Source of the DNA: Cytophagales bacterium
GTDB lineage: Bacteria; Bacteroidota; Bacteroidia; Cytophagales; Flammeovirgaceae
Length of the DNA: 64,000 bases
Reading direction: 5' to 3'
Assembly: GCA_025056215.1 (NCBI GenBank)
Contig: JANWWC010000002.1
Span: 1 to 64,000 of the forward strand
Shown: positions 28,501 to 37,103 of the stretch, in pieces
How positions within the stretch are numbered: the stretch's first letter is position 1
Layout of the letters: the number at the start of each line of letters is the position of its first letter
Position numbers and translations under genes: made by a program
Notes under the pieces: generated by a model
What the model was told of the DNA's origin: nothing
Databases searched by the model: none
Seen by the model: only the letters and a program-made list of their open reading frames with translations

Positions 28501-28891
28501 TGTTCAAGGCCAAGAAGTTTTACTTACCTTAGAAGATGTAGAAATTATTTCTGAAGACATCCCAGGCTGGTCAGTAGGAAAAGATGGTCATTTGACAGTA
28601 GCTCTCGATATCAGAATCACAGATACATTGCGTTATGAAGGTATTGCCCGCGAATTAGTCAATCGAATTCAAAATATTCGGAAGGATAGTGGATTTGATG
28701 TACAAGACAAAATCAGAATTACTCTTTCTGATAGTCAAACGCTTGTAAATGAAGCTATTCAATGGCATAAACACTACATTTGTTCGGAAACACAAGCTCT
28801 GTCGTTAGAAACTAAAAAAGAACTTCATAATCCTATCGAAATAGACTTAGACGATTTTACTATTTTAGCAGAAGTAAACAGAGTACAATAG
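25556..28891 (+). CDS. ileS: Isoleucyl-tRNA synthetase
   Basis: A class I synthetase that charges tRNA-Ile in the cytoplasm. The 1111-residue length is of the longer, eukaryote-like type found in Bacteroidota. The HIGH-type motif is SANGTPGIHHVMAR (about residues 48-61) and the KMSKS loop is GNKMSKRLGN. The editing domain contains the threonine-rich AWTTTPWTLPSN, and the anticodon-binding region includes SNWYVRLSRKRFW. No T-box leader is visible. It is convergent with rlpA, with 13 bases between stops. Confidence 0.97.
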   Translation: MKYREYKGLDLPQIGNEIRKYWEENRIFEKSITSREGCPNFVFYEGPPSANGTPGIHHVMARTIKDIFCRYKTLKGYKVERKAGWDTHGLPVELQVEKELGISKEDIGKKISIAEYNQKCRETVFRYTEEWNELTRKMGYWVDLSNPYITYTNEYIESVWNLIKRLYEKGLLYKGYTIQPYSPAAGTGLSSHELNLPGCYKNVKDLSVIAQFKLIKNEKYKELGLPEAETVYMLAWTTTPWTLPSNAALAVGDEIEYVCVKTINQYSLQTIYVILAKDLVSKYFTEEPVEISKLKPGTKLPYKVIKEFLGKQLVGLRYEQLLPYVQPEGDAFRVISGDFVSTTDGTGIVHIAPTFGADDKRAAEAANIPAILVKDENGKLQPLVDKNGRFVKEVTDFAYMFVKNEYYPEGQAPEKSVDVLIAIKLKEEGKCFDSRKYEHSYPHCWRTDKPVLYYPLSSWFIRTTAMRERMVELNKTINWKPKSTGEGRFGNWLENLVDWNLSRSRYWGTPLPIWRTEDGTEEICIGSIDELEKEVQKAKHLQKRPFNRAELDLHRPYVDDIVLLSPSGKPMYREPDLIDVWFDSGAMPFAQWHYPFENQDKIQQRTAYPADFISEGVDQTRGWFFTLHAISVMLEDSVAFKNVVSTGLVLDKNGNKMSKRLGNVINPFEAIDQYGIDAVRWYMIENSSPWDNLKFNLDGVEEGKRKFFGTLYNTYAFFALYANLDNFDNSQPSIPLSERTELDRWILSRLHSLIKLCDDAYQDYEPTKVARALLEFVCEDLSNWYVRLSRKRFWVGHMNQDKLAAYQTLFECLITVAKILSPISPFYAERLFLDLNEVTKTENVESVHLSYFPVSNDSYINSSLEERMSLAQRICSIVHAIRKKEKIKVRQPLQKILIPDLDERVTQQIQAVEDIIKAEVNIKEIEFINDSSGILIKRIKPNFKALGAKGWGKMMKEIQNAIAQMQQEQIRQIEQTNAYKINVQGQEVLLTLEDVEIISEDIPGWSVGKDGHLTVALDIRITDTLRYEGIARELVNRIQNIRKDSGFDVQDKIRITLSDSQTLVNEAIQWHKHYICSETQALSLETKKELHNPIEIDLDDFTILAEVNRVQ

Positions 28892-28904
28892 AACAACTTT
28901 TTTC

Positions 28905-29969
28905 TCATTCGAAGTGTTTTCTCACGAAAGCATCGGGATATCCTTTTGCCTTCAAGAAAACAAGCTCCTTTTTAATTTCTTCTTCTGTGGGTTTAGCTCC
29001 AAAGATAATGCGATACACCAGTTTTTTGTTCTCATATCCTGCTTGAACATAAATTTCTTCTAATCCTCTGTTCATAGCTTCTTTTCCGATGCTAATTGCA
29101 GTAGATATATCACTATACACTCCAATTTGCAATCCAAATCCTCTAACTTTTCTAGGAGTGCCCCAGATGCTATAGGTATTCACAGGTTTAAATTTTTCAG
29201 ATAAACTTACTTCTTTAGGAAATTGAGGTTCTGATTTAGCGCTAGCAGTGGATTGAGGTTTCGGCTTCGATTTAGATTTTACTATTTTTTCTTCAATTTT
29301 CTTTTTTTCTTCTTTTTTTGAATCTGTTATTTTTTGCTTTTCTTTTTTTCGGGGTACTGTTTTTTCTGGTACTGCACTGCCTGATGTCTTTGACAGTTCT
29401 ACAGTAGGCACTGAGGCTATAGCAACTTTAGAATTTACATCTGCCGAAGGCGTATTTTTGTTTTCTTCCAATTTTTCTTGAGTAATGTTAGCAATTTCTT
29501 CTTTTAAAATATCTTTTTTTGATGGAAAAGGAGGCACTTGTTTAGAAATAGTCGTATCAGCAGATGTAATATTTTCGTCAGTAACTTCGGGCGTACCAAC
29601 TTTTAAGAGCTCTATCATTACATCGATAGTACCTTCTTGTACCATATCTAATTTAAGTGCAGCTGCCTTTGATACATCAATAATGCGTGTTTTTGAGAAG
29701 GGACCTCGATCGTTAATTCTAACAGTTACCCATTTACCATTAGCCAAATTAGTTACTTTTACAATACTATTAAACGGAATCAGCGGATGTGCCCCTGTCA
29801 TAGCGTACATATCAAAGATTTCGCCGGAAGCTGTCTTGCGACCATGAAATTTATTAGCATAAAAAGAAGCTTTTCCTGTTTGAGTAAATCCTACTTTTTC
29901 CCATTCGTTTTGGCTGTACGTCAGTTTGGCAACCCCTATCCAAAGAAAAAAATACAAAAAAAATTTCAT
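28905..29969 (-). CDS. rlpA: RlpA-like double-psi beta-barrel protein with SPOR domain
   Basis: An exported cell-wall protein of the RlpA family (septal or murein-associated; some members are lytic transglycosylases acting on denuded glycan). A signal peptide ends near LTYSQ (about residue 20). The RlpA domain follows (GKASFYANKFHGRKTASGEIFD, VKVTNLANGKWVTVRINDRGPF, IIDVSKAAALKLDM). Then comes a long low-complexity Lys/Ser/Glu/Pro linker (about 150-265) and a C-terminal SPOR domain (GLQIGVYSDISTAISIGKEA) that would bind denuded peptidoglycan. Whether it is catalytically active cannot be told from sequence. Confidence 0.9.
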   Translation of the reverse strand: MKFFLYFFLWIGVAKLTYSQNEWEKVGFTQTGKASFYANKFHGRKTASGEIFDMYAMTGAHPLIPFNSIVKVTNLANGKWVTVRINDRGPFSKTRIIDVSKAAALKLDMVQEGTIDVMIELLKVGTPEVTDENITSADTTISKQVPPFPSKKDILKEEIANITQEKLEENKNTPSADVNSKVAIASVPTVELSKTSGSAVPEKTVPRKKEKQKITDSKKEEKKKIEEKIVKSKSKPKPQSTASAKSEPQFPKEVSLSEKFKPVNTYSIWGTPRKVRGFGLQIGVYSDISTAISIGKEAMNRGLEEIYVQAGYENKKLVYRIIFGAKPTEEEIKKELVFLKAKGYPDAFVRKHFE

Positions 29970-30103
29970 GTGGCTATTCGTTTTTATAAACCCTTGTTAG
30001 CAATGATACTAAAAGTTGTTGAAAAAAACTAATATATTGTAAATTTCCGTCAAAATGCTACTTTGAATTGTCTTAATGCTAAAATAGAAAAAAACAGTTG
30101 CTT

Positions 30104-30925
30104 ATGAAAAAATCTGCCCCATTGTCATTATTATTAACTGCAACATGCGTTCTATTAGGAGCATTTTCTTTACCAAGCGATTCTGGATTTCGCGTAATTT
30201 CGAATAATAGTTTTCATAAGGGAGAAAAATATGTTTACACCGCTCACTACGGATTTATCAACATTGCGCAAGGAGTGGTTGAACTAGAAAAATCAATTTA
30301 TTGGATTCACAACCGCCCATGTTATAAAGTGAATGTAAGTGGAAAAACAATTGGTATGTTTACTTCTATGTTCAAAGTAAATGATTTTTGGTGTTCTTAC
30401 ATCGATACAATTGCAATAGTTCCTCATAAGTTTATCCGAGAAATACAAGAAAATAATTACCGGCTAAAAGAATATACCTATTTTGATCACACTCAACGCC
30501 GCGCTATTGTAAAATACGAAAAAGGCGATGGGAAAATAGGAACAGACACTTTTTCTATTAAACAATGGACACAAGATTTGGTAAGCGGATATTACTACAT
30601 TCGAACATTAGATTTTTACAACTTACAAAAAGGAGATACAATCACTATTCCAGCCTTTTTTGAAGACAAATCATATGACTTTAAAATAAAATATCTTGGA
30701 AAAGAAATTCTTAAAACGGAATTTGGAAAAATTAAAACTTTCGTTATGTCTCCTATCATGCCCGAGAATTCTTTATTTGACGGAGAAAATTCTATTCGTT
30801 TTTGGATTTCAGATGATGAAAATAGAGTTCCTTTAAAGGTAAAAGCCAAGATGTTCGTCGGCTCGTTCGAACTTGATCTCACAGCCAAGGAAGGCATGCG
30901 AAAGGAATTTTCAATAATCGATTGA
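30104..30925 (+). CDS. DUF3108-domain exported protein
   Basis: A 273-residue exported protein of the DUF3108 family, common in Gram-negatives and without a settled function. The ATG at 30104 is preferred over a TTG six bases earlier. A hydrophobic signal segment (about 5-22) precedes the conserved FHKGEKYVYTAHYGFINIAQGVVEL and FKVNDFWCSYIDT...PHKFIREIQEN stretches. The C-terminal FWISDDENRVPLKVKAKMFVGSFEL is also typical. It is convergent with gcvH, 48 bases apart; that gap contains an imperfect CAACCT/AGGTTG inverted repeat (30936-30967) that may serve as a terminator. Confidence 0.85.
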   Translation: MKKSAPLSLLLTATCVLLGAFSLPSDSGFRVISNNSFHKGEKYVYTAHYGFINIAQGVVELEKSIYWIHNRPCYKVNVSGKTIGMFTSMFKVNDFWCSYIDTIAIVPHKFIREIQENNYRLKEYTYFDHTQRRAIVKYEKGDGKIGTDTFSIKQWTQDLVSGYYYIRTLDFYNLQKGDTITIPAFFEDKSYDFKIKYLGKEILKTEFGKIKTFVMSPIMPENSLFDGENSIRFWISDDENRVPLKVKAKMFVGSFELDLTAKEGMRKEFSIID

Positions 30926-30973
30926 TTAAAACAACCTTTCGCCTTTGGAAAAGTAAAGCTAGGTTGAGTAGTT

Positions 30974-31354
30974 TTATGCCCCTACTAATTGCTGATAAGC
31001 TTCAGCAGTAAGCAAAGTATTAAAATCAGCAGGATTTTTTGCTCTTACCTTAATAATCCACCCCTCGCCATATGGGTCCTGATTAATAAGTTCTGGTTTT
31101 TGAACAATCGCCGGATTCACTTCTATTACTTCTGCATCTATTGGCATAAACAAGTCTGAGACGGTTTTCACTGCTTCAATAGTTCCAAAAATATCATTGG
31201 CGCGAACTGTCTTTCCTACTGTTGTAATATCTACAAACACAATATCGCCAAGTTCAGACTGCGCAAAATCTGTAATTCCTATGTAACCAGTTTCGCCTTC
31301 TAAGCGAATCCACTCATGGTCTTTGGTGTAACGAAGCTCTGATGGAAAGTTCAT
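30974..31354 (-). CDS. gcvH: Glycine cleavage system H protein
   Basis: The lipoyl carrier of the glycine cleavage system, passing the aminomethyl group among the P, T and L proteins; in some bacteria it is also the donor for lipoate relay. The ATG at 31354 (126 aa, [15 protein letters not shown]) fits all known homologues; an in-frame ATG 66 bases upstream would add an unlike N-terminus. Signature [16 protein letters not shown] and the lipoyl lysine in [15 protein letters not shown] are present. No gcvP or gcvT lies nearby. It follows the SpoIIE-type phosphatase gene by 114 bases. Confidence 0.97.
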   Translation of the reverse strand: MNFPSELRYTKDHEWIRLEGETGYIGITDFAQSELGDIVFVDITTVGKTVRANDIFGTIEAVKTVSDLFMPIDAEVIEVNPAIVQKPELINQDPYGEGWIIKVRAKNPADFNTLLTAEAYQQLVGA

Positions 31355-31468
31355 ATTCTTAAAATTGAATTGAAGTAAAAAATTTGCGCTGCAATAATGC
31401 AATTTTCTGCTTGGATACACAAAAAGAATTACTAATGTCTTATAAGGATTTTCAATTCTTTAAAGAAA

Positions 31469-33550
31469 TTAAGCAAATTTAATAAGTAAGACTGTACAAT
31501 CGTCTTCTATGGGAATTTCTTCCCGAAACTTTTCTATATCCGCCATGATTGCTTCATAAATTCCAGATAAAGAAAGATGAATATTGTTTTGAAAAACCTT
31601 TAAAAGTCGCTCATTTCCATATTCCTCTTGGGTGTAAGGATTTTTAGACTCAATAATACCATCTGTATACAGCAAAATAATATCACCTTCGTGGTAAAAT
31701 CTTGTTTCAGTATCAATATATTGAGCATATTTTTCATTGCGCAAAATTCCCAATCCTAACCCACCTTGTTCAAGAAGTAAGAACTGATTTTCAGACTTGA
31801 CATAATAAAGCGCTGAACAATGTCCTGCTCTTGCAAAAGTAAGTGTTTTACTCTGAGTGTCTATTAAGCAGTAAAGCGCTGTAACATACATATTGCGATG
31901 CTGCCTCATACACTGGCTAATTGCCACATTTGCATGCACTAAGAAATCTTTAGGATTAGAATTGAGAGGTACTAAACTTTGAAAGATTCCTTTCATTTGT
32001 GCCATTACAAAAGCAGCTTTCACACCATGCCCTGAAACATCGGCTATCATCAAAGCGTACAAAAATTCGTTTACCTGATATACGTCGTAATAATCTCCTC
32101 CTACATCTGCTGCAGGAATCGAGTGAGCAAAAAATTCAAAATTTTCAGGCAAATCTACTTTCGTAGGTAACAAGCTTTGTTGAATCTGATAAGCGATTTG
32201 AAATTCACTTTTTAAGCGCTCATTCTCTCTGGATTGAATTAACAACCTTAAGTTATGAAGTGCTATGCTAAGTTGTGAAACCAGAGTTTTAAGCATAGAA
32301 ACAGCAGTAGCATCAAAATAGTTATTCAAACGACTTGCCATATAGAGTGTTCCTAAAAAGTTATTTTGAGAGCGCAATGGCATAGCAAGTATAGATTGAT
32401 AAGGTTGCTGATCTTTTCCTTTCGATTTTCGGCTACTAATTTTTAAAAGATCGGTGCCTTTATAACCTGCTTCGCGCGTCAATTCTGTAAGGCGTTGGGC
32501 TATTGCTAAAGGAGTTTGATGGCTTAAAATAAAATCATTTTTATCTGTTTGTACCCATGCTAAATCAGCATGAACAGTTGCCAAAGCTCCTGTCAATAAA
32601 GTATGATAAGCTCGATACTCGCTCTCCTCGTTGAGAATATCTTCGCTGAGCGCTTGTAAAGCTTCTATTTCACGAATTTTTTTTTCAAAAACAGAAGAGG
32701 TTGGCAGATTAAATATCAAAACCAAAAATGAGGCTAAAGCGTAAATCACTACAAACCCAATAAGAGCAATAAAAAAAATACTGTTAGTAAGCTCATCTAG
32801 TACTAAATTTTCTTCATCTAAAAAGTAAGAACTGATACTCATTAAAAAGTAAACGACACTGAGCAAAATAAAAAGTAGATAGATTAAAGAAATTATCTTT
32901 TGTTTAAAGTTCAGAATAGGAATCCAGCGCACATTGACAGAAAGAATAAGAGCACAAAACATCAAAAAGCCGACTGCCACTTTAATATAAATTTGAGCAC
33001 TGGTAGTAATCTGAAAAAAATGTTCTATCAAACTTGAAAAAAGAAGAATTTCAAAAATTTTCATGCTCCAATCGGTAAACTTAGTACGCTCATACAAAAT
33101 CATTCTGCGCCATTTAGTATAAGCTCGCACCAAAAAAGCTACTAACAAGCCGAGTTCTATATGAAAGAGTACTATTTTCAAAAAAACGTTTTTTTCTAAA
33201 GGGCTGTTCTTGATGTATTGCATAAAAAGAGAAATCATCAAAGAGGCTAACACACATAAGACTGCAGCCACAAACACCTGATAAAGAAGTGTATGATAAT
33301 CATGAGATTCATAGCGGCGCAGCCGAAAAGCAGAATAAGCATAAGTAGAAACCAAAAAAATATTTAGTAAAAGTCCTTGTAAAAAGTAAGCAAGAGCATA
33401 AGAAGTTTGCATTCCTACTACATAGTAAAAATGTTCTATCAAACTATATAACAACAGTATAAGCCAACTGCTAAGCGAAACAATTAATAACAATTGCTCT
33501 CGCTTACTTCCTTTGGGCAGATGCGAAATCTCTTCAAAAAATGGTCTCAT
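31469..33550 (-). CDS. Membrane SpoIIE-type PP2C phosphatase with GAF domain
   Basis: A 693-residue protein with about eight membrane segments (residues 25-280), a GAF domain (about 295-440) and a C-terminal SpoIIE/RsbU-like phosphatase. Phosphatase motifs are DVGGDYYDVYQ, ADVSGHGVKAAFVMA and LLYTDGIIESKNP. The N-terminus resembles seven-transmembrane-type receptor modules, so membrane or ligand sensing seems likely. It is the second SpoIIE-type phosphatase in the window but has a different sensor end from the one at 15483-18170. No anti-sigma factor or STAS gene is adjacent. Confidence 0.88.
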   Translation of the reverse strand: MRPFFEEISHLPKGSKREQLLLIVSLSSWLILLLYSLIEHFYYVVGMQTSYALAYFLQGLLLNIFLVSTYAYSAFRLRRYESHDYHTLLYQVFVAAVLCVLASLMISLFMQYIKNSPLEKNVFLKIVLFHIELGLLVAFLVRAYTKWRRMILYERTKFTDWSMKIFEILLFSSLIEHFFQITTSAQIYIKVAVGFLMFCALILSVNVRWIPILNFKQKIISLIYLLFILLSVVYFLMSISSYFLDEENLVLDELTNSIFFIALIGFVVIYALASFLVLIFNLPTSSVFEKKIREIEALQALSEDILNEESEYRAYHTLLTGALATVHADLAWVQTDKNDFILSHQTPLAIAQRLTELTREAGYKGTDLLKISSRKSKGKDQQPYQSILAMPLRSQNNFLGTLYMASRLNNYFDATAVSMLKTLVSQLSIALHNLRLLIQSRENERLKSEFQIAYQIQQSLLPTKVDLPENFEFFAHSIPAADVGGDYYDVYQVNEFLYALMIADVSGHGVKAAFVMAQMKGIFQSLVPLNSNPKDFLVHANVAISQCMRQHRNMYVTALYCLIDTQSKTLTFARAGHCSALYYVKSENQFLLLEQGGLGLGILRNEKYAQYIDTETRFYHEGDIILLYTDGIIESKNPYTQEEYGNERLLKVFQNNIHLSLSGIYEAIMADIEKFREEIPIEDDCTVLLIKFA

Positions 33551-33711
33551 GCTTTAGGGCAAGTAATAATAAATTCGTCGTAATCTTTTATTTTTTGGAA
33601 ATATCAAGATTTATTACAATAATTCAAAAAACATCGCTTATCTAAAAGTCGTTGGCATTATTTTGGCTTATTTTCTTAGCTTGAAAACGAACATCAAAAC
33701 TATGTTCACGC

Positions 33712-34125
33712 ATGAAACAGCATTACTATAAAACAAAAATTGTATTATCTTTGCTCTTTGCTTTTTTTGCGACTTTTAAAGTACATTCACAGGAAGAGAT
33801 AATTGTTTCTGTGAAAAGTGCTATCTCACAAGGAGATGCGGAAAAACTTAGCGCCTATTTTAATGATTTAGTAGAACTAAATATACGTGAACAAAAAGAT
33901 AATTATAGCAAAGCACAAGCGCAGTTCGTTTTAAAAAGTTTTTTTCAAAAATTTCCACCCGTATCTTTTGAATATATTCATCAAGGCTCTTCTAAAAAAG
34001 GAGTTCAATACGCTATTGGGAAATATTATTATAAAGGTGGTTCGTTTCGCGTGTATATGCTCATCAAAGAAACTACTAATGGAAAATATCTCATTAACAC
34101 ATTAGATTTCGGCGATGATGAATAA
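33712..34125 (+). CDS. DUF4783-domain exported protein
   Basis: A small exported protein of the DUF4783 family, restricted mostly to Bacteroidota and of unknown function. The 137 residues begin with a signal peptide (ending KVHSQ at about 27). The NTF2-like body follows: SVKSAISQGDAEKLSAYFNDLVELNI, VLKSFFQKFPPVSFEYIHQGSSKKGVQYAIG and a C-terminal YLINTLDFGDDE. It ends two bases before the convergent barrel gene of the first MbnP locus. Confidence 0.85.
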   Translation: MKQHYYKTKIVLSLLFAFFATFKVHSQEEIIVSVKSAISQGDAEKLSAYFNDLVELNIREQKDNYSKAQAQFVLKSFFQKFPPVSFEYIHQGSSKKGVQYAIGKYYYKGGSFRVYMLIKETTNGKYLINTLDFGDDE

Positions 34126-34127
34126 AA

Positions 34128-35039
34128 TCAAAAAACAAAAGAGAAATGAAGGTTCCATCTGTTTTCTGATCTGATATTTTGATTGGCCAAGTTTTGAACA
34201 AAAGGAATTTGAACGTTGCTCCCTACGATTATTTTACGAAAATAAAATTCACATCCCCATGAACCATTCCACAGCCTTCCTCCTGTTATTTCTATTGGAT
34301 ATTGGCTTTGGGTATCTTTCTCAGAAAATTCATAATAACTTCCTAAGTAAGGCATTAGTCCAAGTTCTCGAAATTTCGCTATAAAAAAAATTGCTATATT
34401 ATGAGCGGTTCTATTTCCAAAGCGATATTGTTGTTTGTTTTGTGTATTAAGTTTGTAGCTTAAATCGGTGGTAATTCCCCATTTATTAAAACGAAGCGTA
34501 TAAAATGCATTAAATAAAAAATCAACACTACCACTTCCTAATTGAAAGTTTGGATTAGCTACCTCTTTAGTGTTTTGTGCATCATACTGATATTTTCCAA
34601 AAGGAAATTTAATACCTGCCCCTACTAAAAAATTTTGTTTTACGCGTTTCATGCTGTTTGATGTATTTATTAAGGCATAAGAACCCAGTATTGCAGGGTC
34701 TCCTATACCGTTCAAAACGATTTTCTTACCTTGCGATTTTTGAATTTGAATGTTGTAATGATAAGGAAAAAAAGCAATTAACTGCAACTTAGACAAAGGA
34801 TAGTATCGCGCCCAAATTTCAGCTGTATAAAAGTGCTCTTCTGTATGAAATATAGGGCTTCTCTTTAAGTGCGACCGAAATGTCATGCTCCTATAGCGTA
34901 TTCCTACAAAATTTTTTGAAAACTGCGGCATAATTCCAGTGTAAATGTTGCCAACACCACACCCACAAATTTCACAGGCTAATGAGATTTTCCATAACAA
35001 TAAAAACCCCAAAGCTAAAAATAAATCAACCCTTCTCAT
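34128..35039 (-). CDS. Predicted outer-membrane beta-barrel protein with Cys-rich N-terminus
   Basis: A 303-residue exported protein, last gene of the first MbnP locus. After a signal segment (about 1-20) the mature chain would begin with CEICGCG (C22, C25, C27), a compact potential metal-binding cluster. The body alternates aromatic and polar residues, as outer-membrane barrels do (FVGIRYRSMTFRSHL, YTAEIWARYYPLSKLQLIAFFPYHYN, WGITTDLSYKLNT), and ends in Phe (HFSFVF), the usual sorting signal. It overlaps the peroxidase gene by four bases. A transport or receptor role for the metal handled by the locus is inferred. Confidence 0.7.
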   Translation of the reverse strand: MRRVDLFLALGFLLLWKISLACEICGCGVGNIYTGIMPQFSKNFVGIRYRSMTFRSHLKRSPIFHTEEHFYTAEIWARYYPLSKLQLIAFFPYHYNIQIQKSQGKKIVLNGIGDPAILGSYALINTSNSMKRVKQNFLVGAGIKFPFGKYQYDAQNTKEVANPNFQLGSGSVDFLFNAFYTLRFNKWGITTDLSYKLNTQNKQQYRFGNRTAHNIAIFFIAKFRELGLMPYLGSYYEFSEKDTQSQYPIEITGGRLWNGSWGCEFYFRKIIVGSNVQIPFVQNLANQNIRSENRWNLHFSFVF

Positions 35040-36106
35040 CTTATTTTGACATTGTTTGTAGGCGTTTTGATGGCAAATTCAGAAAGCTCAAAACGAGTAA
35101 TAAAAGACGTATCTGTAAGTGTTTGCAAAAAAGCAATGATTTGGCGTTTTTCTTCATCGCTCATCGGAATTCCTAGAATACCATTTTGTTTGAGAATTGG
35201 GTCAGTAGTAGCGCTATCTACTACCCCTTTTCTATAATGTTCAAGAACAGCATCTAACGTTTTAAAGCGCCCATCGTGCATGTAAGGCGCTGTATAAACC
35301 ACATTTCGCAAACTAGGCACTTTGAATTTGTAGCGGTCATCAGGGTTGAGAGTAATTTCAGCTCTTCCTAAATCATTACTGTATACTGGTAAACCGTTAT
35401 TTCGGAAGGTTCCATCTGTAAATAATTCTCCTGCATGGCAAACAGAGCATTTTTCTCTAAAAAGAGATAATCCTTTAAGTTCATCAGATGTAAGGATTCC
35501 TCCTTCATTTCGCACAAATTTATCATAGCGAGAATTAGCAGAAATACACATCAATTGAAATTGAGAGAGTGCTTTCAAGAAACGATCAGTAGTAATTTCT
35601 TCCGTTCCAAAAGCGGCTTTGAACATTTTAGGATAATGGGGATGTTTTCTCAATTTTTCTAACACATTTGACATCGTTTCACCCATCTCATTAGGCGCTT
35701 GAATAGGATGAGGAGGAAACAAATCGAGATCGAAAACTCCACCGTCCCAGAAGAAAAAACGCACCCATGCTAAGTTCATGATTGGTTGCGAATTGCGCCT
35801 TGTAGGCAAATCATCTATTCCGTGGCTAACAGCATGTCCGTGTTGTGTAAATGCTGAAGTTTGAATATGGCAAAAACTGCAACTTACCGTTCCATCGCGA
35901 GATAAAATACCATCATAAAACAAAGCGCGCCCTAATTCAAATCCTTCTTGTGTAATTGGATTTCGCGAAAAGTCGTAAACAGGAGAAGGAAAATTTTTAG
36001 GAACTTGAAACAAGATTTTTTTTGATGAAAAAGGTGCTTGCTTATCTTCTTCTTTGTAAGCACAACTCGTTAATGTAATCGCGATAAGCACAATAAATCC
36101 CTTCAT
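35036..36106 (-). CDS. Diheme peroxidase of the MauG/MbnH group, lipoprotein
   Basis: A 356-residue periplasmic enzyme of the cytochrome-c-peroxidase/MauG family. A lipobox (LTSC, Cys15) ends the signal peptide. Two c-heme sites, CSFCH (76-80) and CSVCH (220-224), mark the two domains. W120 in FFWDGG lies between the hemes, where MauG-like enzymes keep a bridging Trp. SLRNVVYTAPYMHDGRF is the conserved distal-side stretch. Its partner is probably the MbnP-like protein encoded just upstream. In methanotrophs MbnH converts a Trp of MbnP to kynurenine. Simple peroxide detoxification is an alternative. Confidence 0.9.
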   Translation of the reverse strand: MKGFIVLIAITLTSCAYKEEDKQAPFSSKKILFQVPKNFPSPVYDFSRNPITQEGFELGRALFYDGILSRDGTVSCSFCHIQTSAFTQHGHAVSHGIDDLPTRRNSQPIMNLAWVRFFFWDGGVFDLDLFPPHPIQAPNEMGETMSNVLEKLRKHPHYPKMFKAAFGTEEITTDRFLKALSQFQLMCISANSRYDKFVRNEGGILTSDELKGLSLFREKCSVCHAGELFTDGTFRNNGLPVYSNDLGRAEITLNPDDRYKFKVPSLRNVVYTAPYMHDGRFKTLDAVLEHYRKGVVDSATTDPILKQNGILGIPMSDEEKRQIIAFLQTLTDTSFITRFELSEFAIKTPTNNVKIR

Positions 36107-36155
36107 AAGTCACAGAATTTAAGACATCTTTGCTAAGAAGCAAAGAGAAAAAATT

Positions 36156-37016
36156 CTAATGAGTATGTCCTCCTACATTATGAACATGGTCAATTTTAAA
36201 CATATTAACATAATTATTAGCCAAGTTAGAAGACCAAACACTAAAGTGAGAATAAGGATTAGTCGCAAAACTTACAGTATAACTTCCTGAGAAAATTTTC
36301 AAGACATCTACTAAGATATGAACTGATGGAGTCTTATTAGAACGAACCCTTGCAGGTTCTGGACTTCTGAGAGTAGTAGTCCGAATGTTATTTACAGTAA
36401 CAGAAGAATATCCTCCAAATCCTCCGACATGGTAGAAAAATCGGCGTTGCCCATCAGAAGGACGTGTATAGGAAGATTGCGGAGAAGTTCCTTCAATTTT
36501 TACAAAAATATAACCAGAGTTCCATGTCCAGTACATGGGTTTCCCTGTAGCAGAGTCAGCTATATCTAAAACTCCGGTTCGACGTTCTATGGGCATGGTA
36601 GAACGTAAACTGTCGACTCCGATTGTAAAAGTTACTTCTACATAATCTCCTTCTGGGACATTCGAAATTGTAATTCTCTGAGAAGCAGCTACATGCTCAC
36701 GCACCAAAAAGTAACTTTCATCTTGCGGAACTATATATTCTCTTCCGTCGTTTGTTTTAAGTTTAATATTGCTAATGTAGTACTGAAAAACATCTACTGT
36801 AAAATCTTCATTAGAAGCATTTTTATAAGTAGCAGCGCCAAGAACGAGATCCTTATCTCCCACTACATTATCGAACTTTAAAATAATGCTGCCTCGTTTA
36901 TTGATATCGGGAGCAGGTTCTGAATGTTTATTTCCTTCTTTATTGCAGCCTAAAAAAATAGAAGCTAAGACAGTTATTATCAATCCTGCCAATTGATGAA
37001 ATGAAAATGTTTTCAT
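36156..37016 (-). CDS. MbnP-family copper-site lipoprotein
   Basis: A 286-residue lipoprotein (start at 37016, lipobox FLGC, Cys24). It belongs to the MbnP family, whose methanotroph member binds copper with histidines and a kynurenine made from Trp by MbnH. Visible family stretches are FTVDVFQYYISNIKL, IGVDSLRST and the central MYWTWNSGYIF with W163/W165. FYYHVGG with H196 follows, then HILVDVLKIF and a His-rich tail (DHVHNVGGHTH). It lacks the N-terminal FxH that the paralogues at 54730 and 55664 keep. The gene lies 49 bases upstream of the diheme peroxidase and 87 bases after the small Cys-rich gene. Confidence 0.85.
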   Translation of the reverse strand: MKTFSFHQLAGLIITVLASIFLGCNKEGNKHSEPAPDINKRGSIILKFDNVVGDKDLVLGAATYKNASNEDFTVDVFQYYISNIKLKTNDGREYIVPQDESYFLVREHVAASQRITISNVPEGDYVEVTFTIGVDSLRSTMPIERRTGVLDIADSATGKPMYWTWNSGYIFVKIEGTSPQSSYTRPSDGQRRFFYHVGGFGGYSSVTVNNIRTTTLRSPEPARVRSNKTPSVHILVDVLKIFSGSYTVSFATNPYSHFSVWSSNLANNYVNMFKIDHVHNVGGHTH

Positions 37017-37103
37017 AATAGATAAAATTTTTAGTTTGGTAAAATCGAAAAACAAAACTTGTGTCTAAAACTTGTACCATTGTCTGTCAAAAGAAAAAGA
37101 TGC

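Noticed and set aside
29485-29847. 120-codon plus-strand frame
   Set aside because: Antisense to rlpA, arising from its low-complexity linker.
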